From contig JADHVV010000027.1 of the NCBI GenBank assembly GCA_016783825.1, forward strand, positions 1 through 33,365: DNA of 33,365 nt. Direction: 5' to 3'. Made by a program: the position numbers and the translations under genes. Shown here piece by piece: positions 14,239 to 21,727 of the stretch; position 1 is the first letter of the stretch, and every line of letters begins with the position of its first letter. The notes under the pieces are model-generated. The model saw only the letters and a program-made list of their open reading frames with translations, was not told where the DNA came from and made no database searches. The stretch comes from Candidatus Zhuqueibacterota bacterium. GTDB lineage: Bacteria; Zhuqueibacterota; Zhuqueibacteria; Thermofontimicrobiales; Thermofontimicrobiaceae.

Positions 14239-15489
14239 TCATTCCTGTTTTGCCAAAAAAATACAACTTTCTATATTTAACATGCCCAGCACAACATCTT
14301 CAGCAAATGTTTTACAATCCGGCGCGCCGCAAACCGAACAATTTTTACCGGATAATCTTTTAACTAACTCATCAATTTCTTTCAATTTTAGAATGGCTTG
14401 CTTTCTGTCCGGATCTAACGTTTTTCGTGGCGCTGGTTTTATGTCTTTGACAAGATCAAAATATCCTTCATTATATAATCGGGACATCATTTCCTTGCTC
14501 ACTCGCGATTTTTCGCCAAACATTTTAATCAGCGTCTGAACCCTTCTCTTTGCAACATGCCGATTTTGAACGGTAAGTGATCCCCCGATGCATCCGTCCG
14601 GACAAGTAAGACATTCGAGAAATAAAATATCTTTCAACTGCCCGGACTCTACATCATTTAAAACCTGCATGACATCCTGAACTCCGGAAACCGCAAGACA
14701 ATTCTCCTGCCACAAACTCATAATTTCTCCACCGCTGATCGACCAGCCAATGCCAACTCCGCTTGATAATTGCAAAACATCATCTTCTTCAATATCTTTC
14801 AACGCAGCTTGCAAAGGACCATAAATGTCACTGATCGCAATAGCGCCATCCAGATGCGATTTTTCCTGACCAAGCGGCGAATTAATTGAAACCATTTTTG
14901 CCGGACAGGGAGTTATGTGAATGACGCCTATTTTTTCAGGAGATATGTTTCGACTTTTGGATGCTTTCTCCCTAAATTTTTTCGCTGCAGATTCTCGGGG
15001 TATCTGTGTTGGAATCAAATTTTCTATGAGACTGGGATATTGGGATGCGATCAAACGTACAACAACCGGACAGGTAATCGAGATTTTTGGAAATGGTGGT
15101 TTTGCGTGATCTAAATATTCTTGTAAAGCGCCGGTTGTTAATTCACAATCCCAAGCTTCATCAAAAACATAATCAAAGCCGATCTTTTTTAGTGCCAATA
15201 AAATTTGGTTTGGCATAACATCCAGGCCAAATTGGCTGTACAATGTGGGTGAGGGAAGCGCTATTTTACATTCAAAATGATCCAGATCAGAATGGGAAGT
15301 CGTGGCTGATGTGATAGCCTCGTGCCTGCACACCCGGAAACATTCACCGCAATCAATGCATCTGTCTTCCAACATCCGGGCTTTTCCATTCACCACCCGG
15401 ATCGCTTTAGTCGGGCAAGCTCTTAGACCGCGAATGCATCCGATGCATTTTTCTTCTATAAAACGAATTGAGTGGAGCTGTTTTTGCAT
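14239..15489 (-). CDS. HydS-like sensory [FeFe]-hydrogenase domain protein
   Basis: A 416-residue protein from ATG at 15489; an upstream in-frame extension to 15615 runs through repeat DNA and is not believed. An N-terminal ferredoxin region has a first site with only three cysteines (C15, C18, C25; Gly at 21) and a full second site (C44, C47, C50, C54). The H-cluster domain keeps cluster ligands C140, C195, C296 and C300 and K198. It has Thr139 in place of the proton-relay Cys of TSCCP, and Ser201 in place of the Glu of MPCxxKxxE. Loss of these proton-transfer residues is typical of sensory HydS proteins. A C-terminal Fe-S motif (C384, C387, C392, C409) replaces the PAS domain of many HydS. 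It sits among DRTGG, kinase-like and PHP genes, fitting an H2 or redox sensor. Confidence 0.87.
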   Translation of the reverse strand: MQKQLHSIRFIEEKCIGCIRGLRACPTKAIRVVNGKARMLEDRCIDCGECFRVCRHEAITSATTSHSDLDHFECKIALPSPTLYSQFGLDVMPNQILLALKKIGFDYVFDEAWDCELTTGALQEYLDHAKPPFPKISITCPVVVRLIASQYPSLIENLIPTQIPRESAAKKFREKASKSRNISPEKIGVIHITPCPAKMVSINSPLGQEKSHLDGAIAISDIYGPLQAALKDIEEDDVLQLSSGVGIGWSISGGEIMSLWQENCLAVSGVQDVMQVLNDVESGQLKDILFLECLTCPDGCIGGSLTVQNRHVAKRRVQTLIKMFGEKSRVSKEMMSRLYNEGYFDLVKDIKPAPRKTLDPDRKQAILKLKEIDELVKRLSGKNCSVCGAPDCKTFAEDVVLGMLNIESCIFLAKQE

Positions 15490-15887
15490 TTTGTTTCTCG
15501 AGTCAATCGTTATTTTGACGAGATTAAAAAAATGATAAGTGAAATGTGAAACGTGAAACGAAAAAATTAAAAACTGTTCTTCCCGTTTCACTCCCAGTGC
15601 CGCAGTGTATTTCACGTTTGACGTTTCACTTGCACTTTAGTGCGCTAGTCTGTTATAAGTTCAATCCTGTACAGTTACATTATATTTCATTAAGGTGTAC
15701 AGACTGTGCTTTGTTTTTTGTGCCTGTGCAGTTACCTTATTATTTTTAAATGAAACACAGACTGTGCAAAAGTTTTCTAATCCGGATCAATTAACTGATA
15801 CAACAAAAAGGCTGAGGCGAAGGCTAAGGGGAAGCAAGAAAAAGATTAAAGGATTAAGGATTTTTTTCCTTCGCCTTCGCCTGCACT
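15490..15887. repeat. 398-bp spacer composed of several repeat families
   Basis: From left to right: GTGAAATGTGAAACGTGAAACG (15539-15560) opposed by CGTTTCAC and TTTCACGTTTGACG (15585-15629); a direct repeat TGCACTTTAGTGCG(C/T)TAG at 15631-15648 and 15882-15899; two 45-bp elements (15666-15709 and 15723-15767); and GAGGCGAAGGCTAAGG (15812-15827) opposed by CCTTCGCCTTCGCC (15868-15881). The second direct-repeat copy overlaps the stop region of the RsbW-like gene. No gene or clear promoter is seen. Confidence 0.8.
15666..15767. repeat. Two tandem copies of the CTGT(C/A)CAG...ACTGTGC element
   Basis: Copy 2 is 15666-15709 and copy 3 is 15723-15767, both beginning CCTGTRCAGTTAC and ending CAGACTGTGC. 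They match the single copy at 3744-3788, including the CAGYTACATTATA part. Each has inverted ends around an AT-rich middle, so each can fold into a hairpin. Confidence 0.7.
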
Positions 15888-16322
15888 TTAGTGCGTTAGG
15901 TTAAATCGCATCTCCAATTTCGTACCTTTGCCAACAACAGATGATATATTAAAACTATCCGCATTTTGTTTTATATTAGGGAGTCCCATGCCGGCGCCAA
16001 AACCCATTTCCCTGATTTCCGGAGTGGCGGTTGAATAGCCTGGTTTCAGCGCCAGTTCAATATTTTCAATTCCAGGCCCCTTGTCATCAAAAGTAATAAT
16101 TATTAATTCCGGTGAGATCTCACATCGCAACGTTGCGCTTTTAGCATACATAACAACATTCATTTCAGCTTCATAAGTTGCAATAGCAATTCGCCTTAAA
16201 ACATCCTGGGGAATACCAATCTGTTTCAAACTATCTTTTATCTCACAGGATGCTTCTCCGGCTCGACTAAAATCCCATCCTTTTATGGAGTATTCTTGAA
16301 TTAAAACATCGTTTTCAATCAT
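15888..16322 (-). CDS. RsbW/RsbT-like ATP-binding serine kinase or anti-sigma factor
   Basis: A 144-residue GHKL protein of the RsbW/SpoIIAB/RsbT type. The N box lies in IATYEAEMNVVMYA (47-60), G1 is DDKGPGIE (75-82), G2 is GFGAGMGLPNIKQ (106-118), and GKGT follows near 130. Such proteins phosphorylate STAS-domain partners or bind sigma factors. The gene overlaps the end of the first DRTGG gene by 8 nt. A STAS-like protein is encoded at 21728-22066 on the other strand, but a link to it is only a guess. In this context the kinase could relay the state of the HydS-like sensor. Confidence 0.87.
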   Translation of the reverse strand: MIENDVLIQEYSIKGWDFSRAGEASCEIKDSLKQIGIPQDVLRRIAIATYEAEMNVVMYAKSATLRCEISPELIIITFDDKGPGIENIELALKPGYSTATPEIREMGFGAGMGLPNIKQNADSFNISSVVGKGTKLEMRFNLTH

Positions 16323-16692
16323 TTCGTTTATGAAAGTTCCTTACTTGCTCGGTGACACCGCTCAATCCTTTTGCATATAATAATCCCGAGGCGTCGTACA
16401 TACAATAGTTTGTTGTCATCAAGGGAATCTGTTTTTTAAGTGCGAATTCGATTATTTCATTTTCCGGTCGTTTGCCACGAACAAAAACCACGCCGACAGC
16501 ATCAGCTATTTCCACTGTTCTGATAGTTTGTTGGTTTGTTAATCCGGTTAATATTAATGTGTTTGGGGAATGAAAAGCGAGGACATCACTCATTAAATCT
16601 GAAGCACATGCAGAACTGACATCTCTGGACAAATCTACATTTAGAGTTAACAATTCAGCTTGAAGTGTTTTTTGAACCTCTAACAAAGTCAT
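16315..16692 (-). CDS. DRTGG-domain protein (first gene of the array)
   Basis: A 125-residue DRTGG-type domain. The signature region reads VSSACASDLMSDVLAF near 25-40, with Ser/Ala where the TGG normally stands, followed by TVEIADAVGVVFVRGKRP and QIPLMTTNYCMYDASGLLYAKGL. It is a diverged paralogue of 13637-13981. ATG start; it is the first gene after the consensus promoter at 16757-16785, with a predicted leader of roughly 57 nt. Ligand unknown; nucleotide or acyl-phosphate sensing is possible from family context but not shown here. Confidence 0.82.
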   Translation of the reverse strand: MTLLEVQKTLQAELLTLNVDLSRDVSSACASDLMSDVLAFHSPNTLILTGLTNQQTIRTVEIADAVGVVFVRGKRPENEIIEFALKKQIPLMTTNYCMYDASGLLYAKGLSGVTEQVRNFHKRND

Positions 16693-16756
16693 TTATCTAC
16701 CTCAAGAAAATCCCGTTCAATCAATTCTGTTATTGGATCAAGATAAATTAAGATTT

Positions 16757-16785
16757 ATTATAACCAATTTTTTTATATTTGTCAA
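16757..16785 (-). promoter_or_regulatory. Perfect sigma-70-type promoter for the sensory/Hdr array
   Basis: On the minus strand TTGACA (16785-16780) and TATAAT (16762-16757) are separated by exactly 17 bp, the full consensus. Transcription should start near 16750, about 57 nt before the first gene. The rest of 16693-17009 is AT-rich with no gene. A short palindromic word cluster (AATTGAGAATTGAGAAC, AATTGAGAATTATGAAT) lies at 16930-16970. Confidence 0.85.
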
Positions 16786-17009
16786 GTACTATTTCAGGTT
16801 AAATTTGATTAATTGTAATAAATTGACTGAAATTTTCGTTTTTATGTTGATGTGAGGTAGTTATAAAAATACGGTTAAGAATTGTGTTTGATCGAATTAA
16901 GAAACGGGTAAGTTATTTAATAATTAATCATAATTGAGAATTGAGAACAACCAATTGAGAATTATGAATGAAAAGACTAACCGTTTTGCCTTATGTTAAT
17001 GTCATTGAG

Positions 17010-17945
17010 CTACACCCGTCTCCGAAACCCCTCCCCCAACACCTCATGCACATTATTAATAATCACAAACGCCTGCGGGTCTATTTCTTTTACAATATCA
17101 GTAAGCAGAGTTGTTTCCTTTCTGGTAATTACAGTGTAAATAATTTCCCGGTCCACATTTTTATATAAGCCGCGACCTTTCAACGAAGTGGCGCCGCGGC
17201 TCATTTCATCCATTATTGCCTCGCCTATTTCTTTCGATTTTGGTGAAATGATGATGGCAGCTTTTGCGTAATCAAAACCCTCAATAATCGCATCGATCAA
17301 CCGCGATGAAATAAATAGCAGAATAAATGCGTACAAGGTGAGCGTTAAAGCCGGTTTCACCACAGCCAAACCTTTTAATTGAAGAACAACTCCGGCAAAA
17401 GATATCACCAAAAAATCAATAAACATGATCGCCTGCCCCGGTTTCCAACCAAAACGTTTTTGCATAACTGCGGCTGCAATATCAGACCCGGCAGTAGTTC
17501 CGCGAAATTTAAAAACTATTCCCAATCCAATACCAAGCAAAACCGCGCCAAAAAGAACCGTTAAAATAAAATCATTGTTGTACAGGTTTTGAATTGCATC
17601 AAGCTTTTGCAATGCGATAAATCTGAAACCGGGAATATTGCCCCTGAGCAAATCAATAAAAAATGAATTCAACGTAAAACCGATAAAAGTTCTTATACCA
17701 AACCGGCTGCCCAATTCTTTCAAACCCCAGATAAAAAGCGGTATGTTAAACACCCACATCATCAAGCCAACCGGGATACGATAATCTGAAAAATAGTGAA
17801 CCGTCATTGCCAACCCACTGACACCGCCTGGCACCACCTTGGCATCAACCAGGAAGACACCGATGCCAACTGACATGACAAATGCCCCGATGGTGATAGC
17901 GATATAATCACGAATTTGATGTCTGGTTTTTTTTGAAATTTTCAT
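17010..17945 (-). CDS. YitT-family membrane protein
   Basis: A 311-residue integral membrane protein of the YitT (DUF161 plus DUF2179) family. About five hydrophobic helices are visible: YIAITIGAFVMSVGIGVFLV (13-32), the RIPVGLMMWVFNIPLFIWGL region, FILTVLFGAVLLGIGLGIVF, AIMFIDFLVISFAGVVLQLK and LYAFILLFISSRL. The family signatures VVPGGVSGLAM and RGTTAGSDIAA are present. The soluble C-terminal domain (about 225-305) ends in PQAFVIINNVHEVLGEGF, typical of DUF2179. The function of the family is not established; transport has been suggested. It is the first unlinked gene beyond the array and is read from the 18-kb divergent region. Confidence 0.93.
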   Translation of the reverse strand: MKISKKTRHQIRDYIAITIGAFVMSVGIGVFLVDAKVVPGGVSGLAMTVHYFSDYRIPVGLMMWVFNIPLFIWGLKELGSRFGIRTFIGFTLNSFFIDLLRGNIPGFRFIALQKLDAIQNLYNNDFILTVLFGAVLLGIGLGIVFKFRGTTAGSDIAAAVMQKRFGWKPGQAIMFIDFLVISFAGVVLQLKGLAVVKPALTLTLYAFILLFISSRLIDAIIEGFDYAKAAIIISPKSKEIGEAIMDEMSRGATSLKGRGLYKNVDREIIYTVITRKETTLLTDIVKEIDPQAFVIINNVHEVLGEGFRRRV

Positions 17946-18108
17946 TTGAATGTTCCTTGAATATAAAATAAACGATTAGTACCTTTGTTCAGCAGGAGGT
18001 TATATTATTTTTTATGACAAAATAATGGACGACAAAATGATCCCTCCCTCCAATCCCGTTTTTTATTTTTATGTCAAAATATTTACAGTCAACCTGTCCG
18101 CTTTCTTT

Positions 18109-18136
18109 TTGGCGGAAATGATTTTAAAAATATAAT
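18109..18136 (+). promoter_or_regulatory. Sigma-70-type promoter upstream of a tiny ORF
   Basis: TTGGCG (18109-18114) and TATAAT (18131-18136) with a 16-bp spacer. A start near 18143 would give a 32-50 nt leader before the small ORF at 18175. It lies in the 481-bp divergent gap between the yitT-like gene and the gene at 18427. Confidence 0.6.
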
Positions 18137-18174
18137 AAATATAAGAAATCTAATTAATAAAATCAATAACTACT

Positions 18175-18249
18175 ATGAATGGAGAATTCGCCATGGAGAG
18201 CCTAACCGATAAAATCCGTTGGGTTCTTTCATCCGTTGGAAAAAACTAG
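18175..18249 (+). CDS. Tiny ORF, 24 or 18 residues, with promoter and ribosome site
   Basis: An ATG at 18175 gives 24 residues. The in-frame ATG at 18193 gives MESLTDKIRWVLSSVGKN and has GGAG 8 nt upstream, so it is the better start. Hydrophobic residues at 4, 8, 11, 12 and 15 would line one face of a helix, as in small membrane-associated peptides. A good promoter precedes it. I do not recognise the peptide. It could be a small regulatory peptide, or chance; no cognate gene is obvious. Confidence 0.4.
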   Translation: MNGEFAMESLTDKIRWVLSSVGKN

Positions 18250-18361
18250 CCTGTTTGTCGAGAATTTTCAATATTCAAAAATTAAGAAAAAAAACAATGA
18301 AAGTACTAACAAATTCCGTGTGCGTTTTTAATCCGTGTGGCAAAAGTTTTTAAAATAAATG

Positions 18362-18390
18362 TTGAATTTTAAGAAAAAGAATCGTATATT
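18362..18390 (+). promoter_or_regulatory. Promoter of the coiled-coil/radical SAM gene pair
   Basis: TTGAAT (18362-18367) and TATATT (18385-18390) are separated by 17 bp. Start of transcription is expected near 18397, 30 nt before the GTG at 18427, which itself has AAAGG upstream. Confidence 0.6.
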
Positions 18391-18426
18391 TAAAATTAAT
18401 TTCATTTTTAAAAACAAAGGAAAACA

Positions 18427-18651
18427 GTGTTAAGACATCGAAGACGCACAGCACAGGATAAAAAAAATAATGTTATTGAGTGGGAAAATTTTTCCAACCT
18501 GAATGAAAAAATCGAAAGCAAACAACATCAAAAGGAGTTAAAATTAGAAATTCAACATTTACAGTTGGAAAAAAAATTGAACTACCAAATCAGGCGCTAT
18601 ATTGACAAACGGCTCAATCAATTAAATGATCAGGCAAAACCTGAGGAATAA
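18427..18651 (+). CDS. Small charged helical protein of unknown function
   Basis: A 74-residue protein starting with GTG behind AAAGGAAAACA. It is very basic at the N-terminus (LRHRRRTAQDKKN) and then forms a predicted long helix rich in Lys, Glu, Gln and Leu (NEKIESKQHQKELKLEIQHL, then LEKKLNYQIRRYIDKRLNQL). No known motif is visible. It lies 43 nt before the radical SAM gene and probably shares its transcript. Composition and a good ribosome site favour a real gene. Confidence 0.6.
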   Translation: MLRHRRRTAQDKKNNVIEWENFSNLNEKIESKQHQKELKLEIQHLQLEKKLNYQIRRYIDKRLNQLNDQAKPEE

Positions 18652-18694
18652 ACCTGAAATCTGAATCGGATTAAAGAACAACTGAAATACAAAT

Positions 18695-20404
18695 ATGTTT
18701 AAAAAACCGGATTTTATACTGTTACATGCCCCTGCAATTTACGACTTTCGAAAGCACCCCACCCTGCTGGGGCCCATAAGCGATGTAATTCCTTCAACCC
18801 CGATCTTTGAAATGTATCCCATTGGCTTCTCATCCATTGCTGAACACCTGGGTAAAAATGGTGTTCGAGTCCAGATCATGAATTTGGCATATCGGATGCT
18901 TGAAGATGCAAAATTTGATGTGGAAAAGAAAATCGCAAAATTGAAACCGACAGCGTTTGGAATCGACCTTCATTGGCTGGTACATGTTCAGGGCAGTTTG
19001 GAGATCGCCAAAATATGTAAAAAATATCATCCCGAAATACCGGTCATTTTTGGCGGCTACTCATCCACTTATTTTCATGAAGAATTGATTCGATATCCAC
19101 AAGTTGATTTTGTCGTAAAAGGTGATTCTACGGAAGAGCCTTTGCTCCAATTGATGCGGAGTTTGAAAAATAAAAATGATTTTTTTTCCATTCAAAATCT
19201 TACCTGGAAAGAAAATAAAAATACGGTATTTTCAAATCCCATTGAATATATTCCTGAAAATCTGAATACCCTTACCAATAATTATAAAAATCTTTTTAAG
19301 TTAGCCATAAAAAATCTTGACCCCAAAAGCATGACAGCAATTCGCGACTGGTGGCGCTACCCAATTACAGCCGTGATGACATGTCGCGGCTGCGTTCAAA
19401 ACTGCACCATTTGCGGCGGTTCAAAATATTCGATGAAGCATTATTGCGACCGTTCGAAACCATCATTTCGCGATCCGGAAAAAATTGTCAAAGATATTGA
19501 AGAAATTACCAGGTTTACCAACGGTCCGATATTTGTAATTGGTGATTTGAATCAACAGGGGACTGAATATGCGGACAAGGTGATTCGCGGTTTGAAAAAG
19601 TTGAATTTTAAAAATGAACTGGTATTTGAAATTTTTAAACCAGCCACCGAAGATTTTTATGAAAAGTTAGCAGATGCAGTGCCCAATTTCAACTTTGAAT
19701 TTTCACCGGAATCTCATGATCCCGCAATCAGGAAAAAAAGCGGTAAACATTTTTCAAACGAAGCAATTGAATCAAATATTAAATGGGCGCTCGAACGCGG
19801 CTGCAAAAAATTTGATATTTTTTACATGATTGGATTGCCGCAGCAAACACCGGAATCTGTTTTAGAGACGGTTGAATATTGCGACTACTTATTGGAAAAA
19901 TTTGGAACAAAGCTGATCCCGTTCATTTCCCCGCTCAGTCCATTTCTCGATCCCGGAAGTTTAGCCTTTGAAAAGCCGGAAAAATTTGGCTACAAAATAT
20001 TGTTCCGAACTTTGGAAGAATTCCGCCAGGCATTATTAAAACCAAGCTGGAAATATTTTCTCAACTATGAAACTGAATGGATGAACCGCGACCAGATTGT
20101 TGATATTACCTATCAAGCCGGGCAGCGTCTATCCGAAATAAAATTTAAGCATGGCCTTATTGATAAGCAAACCCATGATAACATTTGCTGTAAAATAAAG
20201 CTGGCAATTGATTTGTTAAAACGGATTGATGAAATTTGTCCGGCGCCCAATTCGCAAAAATGTTGGGATAAATTGAACACTTTGGAATTAAAAATGGATA
20301 GAGATAGTATTTCTACCATTTGTGAAAAAGAAGAATTAAAGTGGCCAATTTGGAAAAACCAGTTAAAAATAATGAATATCATTAAAGCGATTCTTTTCGA
20401 ATGA
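18695..20404 (+). CDS. B12-binding-domain radical SAM protein
   Basis: A 569-residue protein with an N-terminal cobalamin-binding-like Rossmann region (about 1-135, including PIGFSSIAEHL, GIDLHWLVH and IPVIFGGYSSTYF) and a radical SAM domain. The cluster motif is C233-x3-C237-x2-C240 (GCVQNCTIC), with an extra Cys at 230. FEFSPESHDP and YMIGLPQQTPESV are typical later strands. The C-terminal 150 residues are helical. Layout and the GIDLHWLVH variant resemble the TIGR04190 (Ta0216-type) group, which is named from memory and needs a search. Such enzymes often methylate unactivated carbons or rearrange substrates, but no substrate is evident. It is likely cotranscribed with the 74-residue gene. 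Confidence 0.9.
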   Translation: MFKKPDFILLHAPAIYDFRKHPTLLGPISDVIPSTPIFEMYPIGFSSIAEHLGKNGVRVQIMNLAYRMLEDAKFDVEKKIAKLKPTAFGIDLHWLVHVQGSLEIAKICKKYHPEIPVIFGGYSSTYFHEELIRYPQVDFVVKGDSTEEPLLQLMRSLKNKNDFFSIQNLTWKENKNTVFSNPIEYIPENLNTLTNNYKNLFKLAIKNLDPKSMTAIRDWWRYPITAVMTCRGCVQNCTICGGSKYSMKHYCDRSKPSFRDPEKIVKDIEEITRFTNGPIFVIGDLNQQGTEYADKVIRGLKKLNFKNELVFEIFKPATEDFYEKLADAVPNFNFEFSPESHDPAIRKKSGKHFSNEAIESNIKWALERGCKKFDIFYMIGLPQQTPESVLETVEYCDYLLEKFGTKLIPFISPLSPFLDPGSLAFEKPEKFGYKILFRTLEEFRQALLKPSWKYFLNYETEWMNRDQIVDITYQAGQRLSEIKFKHGLIDKQTHDNICCKIKLAIDLLKRIDEICPAPNSQKCWDKLNTLELKMDRDSISTICEKEELKWPIWKNQLKIMNIIKAILFE

Positions 20405-20485
20405 TGCTTGATGCTGGTTTCTGGATTCTGGTTGCTGGATGCTGGTTTCTTGTTTCTATATGCTGGATATTTGATACTGGATGAA
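20405..20485. repeat. Iterated GATGCTGGTTTCTGG words
   Basis: The words GATGCTTGATGCTGG, TTTCTGGATTCTGG, TTGCTGGATGCTGG and TATGCTGGATATTTGATACTGG follow one another directly after the radical SAM stop codon. They look like a degenerate array of about 7-mers. No complementary half is seen nearby, unlike most other word arrays in the window. Confidence 0.7.
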
Positions 20486-20539
20486 AAAATAATTTATCTT
20501 CAAATAAAATAAAAAGCAGATTCAAAATAACTTTAAAGC

Positions 20540-20593
20540 TTTTTCGTTGCTGTTCTTTTTTCGTTGCAAATTTTTGAAAACTTTTTTCGTTGC
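20540..20593 (+). promoter_or_regulatory. Three direct TTTTTCGTTGC repeats before the menA-type gene
   Basis: TTTTTCGTTGC occurs at about 20540-20550, 20557-20567 and 20583-20593. The last copy supplies TTGCAA (20590-20595), which with TTATAA (20614-20619) forms a possible promoter with an 18-bp spacer. The repeats could therefore be an operator overlapping the -35 region. The gene has GGAG before its ATG. Confidence 0.5.
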
Positions 20594-20637
20594 AAAATTA
20601 ATTATTAACTAACTTATAAAAACTATTTGGAGAAAAA

Positions 20638-21552
20638 ATGAACAAAGTAAAATTATATTTGATGGAATTACGGGCGCCGTTTTTTACAGCGACAATTGTG
20701 CCAATTCTTTTGGGTACTGCAATTGCGTATAACCTAAACAGCGCTTTTAACTGGTCTTATTTTTTATTGACATTATTGGGTGGATTGTTATTACATGGCG
20801 GCTCTAATGTAATCAATGATTATTTTGATCATAAATCGAACAATGATGAATTGAACAAAGAATTTGTCAGACCATTTACCGGTGGCAGCCGGATGATTCA
20901 GGAAAAATTATTAACACCAAAAGAAGTATTGGTTGAAGCAATAGTTTGTCTTGTTTTGGGCAGCGCTATTGGCATTTATCTAACTATTAAAATCGGCTGG
21001 GTTATTTTAGCCATTGGGATTTTCGGTGTTTTTTCGGCAGTTTTTTATGTCGATCCAAAAGTGAAATTAGTCAGCAGAGGCATTGGTGAATTATTCATCG
21101 GTCTTAATTTTGGAATTGCCATGACTTTGGGCGCCTATTACGTGCAAACCGGTTTATTCTCATGGATTCCCATTATCGCTTCAATACCGGTGGCTATTCT
21201 AATTGCTGCATTATTATACATCAACGAATTCCAGGATGCTAAAGCTGATGAAGCCGTTGGGAAAAATCATTTGGTCATACGGTTGGGTAAGAAACGGGCT
21301 GTTACCGGGTATGTTTTGTTGATGATAGCAACCTATCTTGCAGTCGTGATAGGCGTAGTAACAGACAGCCTGCCGCCGATTACGCTTATTGCTTTATTGA
21401 CAATGCCGATTGCATTCAAAGCGATCAAAGTAGCGCAGGAAAATTATGAGGACAGCGCCAAATTAGTGCCAGCAAATGTCAGTACGATTTTGAACCATCT
21501 TTTGACCGGTTTGTTGTTGATCGTTAGCTTTTTTGTTGATAAATGGATTTAA
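20638..21552 (+). CDS. menA: MenA/UbiA-family prenyltransferase
   Basis: A 304-residue integral membrane enzyme of the UbiA superfamily. The first aspartate-rich motif is NVINDYFDHKSNNDE (near 58-72), the second YINEFQDAKADE (near 195-206). Eight to nine hydrophobic helices are apparent. MenA attaches a polyprenyl chain to 1,4-dihydroxy-2-naphthoate to make demethylmenaquinone. The N-terminal LMELRAPFFTATIVPILLGTAIA and the KNHLVIRLGKKRA region fit MenA more than UbiA or heme O synthase. It is a single gene between word-repeat spacers, and no other menaquinone gene lies in the window. The exact aromatic substrate is inferred. Confidence 0.85.
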   Translation: MNKVKLYLMELRAPFFTATIVPILLGTAIAYNLNSAFNWSYFLLTLLGGLLLHGGSNVINDYFDHKSNNDELNKEFVRPFTGGSRMIQEKLLTPKEVLVEAIVCLVLGSAIGIYLTIKIGWVILAIGIFGVFSAVFYVDPKVKLVSRGIGELFIGLNFGIAMTLGAYYVQTGLFSWIPIIASIPVAILIAALLYINEFQDAKADEAVGKNHLVIRLGKKRAVTGYVLLMIATYLAVVIGVVTDSLPPITLIALLTMPIAFKAIKVAQENYEDSAKLVPANVSTILNHLLTGLLLIVSFFVDKWI

Positions 21553-21566
21553 CAAGAAATATTTTT

Positions 21567-21686
21567 CTGCCCCGAAGACACCAAGATTATTATACCCGAA
21601 GGGTACACGAAGAAAAATAGGTGAATCGATTCAAAAGAATCATCGTTTATTTTTTTAAACTTAGAGTCTTTGTGTCTTGGTGGCAA
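21567..21686. repeat. Inverted ACCAAGACAC-type repeat around a CCCGAAGGG palindrome
   Basis: GCCCCGAAGACACCAAGATTAT (21569-21590) faces TTTGTGTCTTGGTGGC (21669-21684). Between them are ACCCGAAGGGT (21594-21604) and the small inverted pair GAATCGATTC. Similar ACCAAGACAC words are dispersed in many bacterial genomes. It fills the spacer after the menA-type gene. Confidence 0.7.
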
Positions 21687-21727
21687 TTTTTTTTTTAACT
21701 CTCACTGAAATCAGAAATCAGGAGTTA

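Noticed and set aside
15490-15615. N-terminal extension of the HydS-like protein to ATG 15615.
   Set aside because: The added residues are encoded by word-repeat DNA and have no resemblance to the family; ATG 15489 begins just before the ferredoxin motif.
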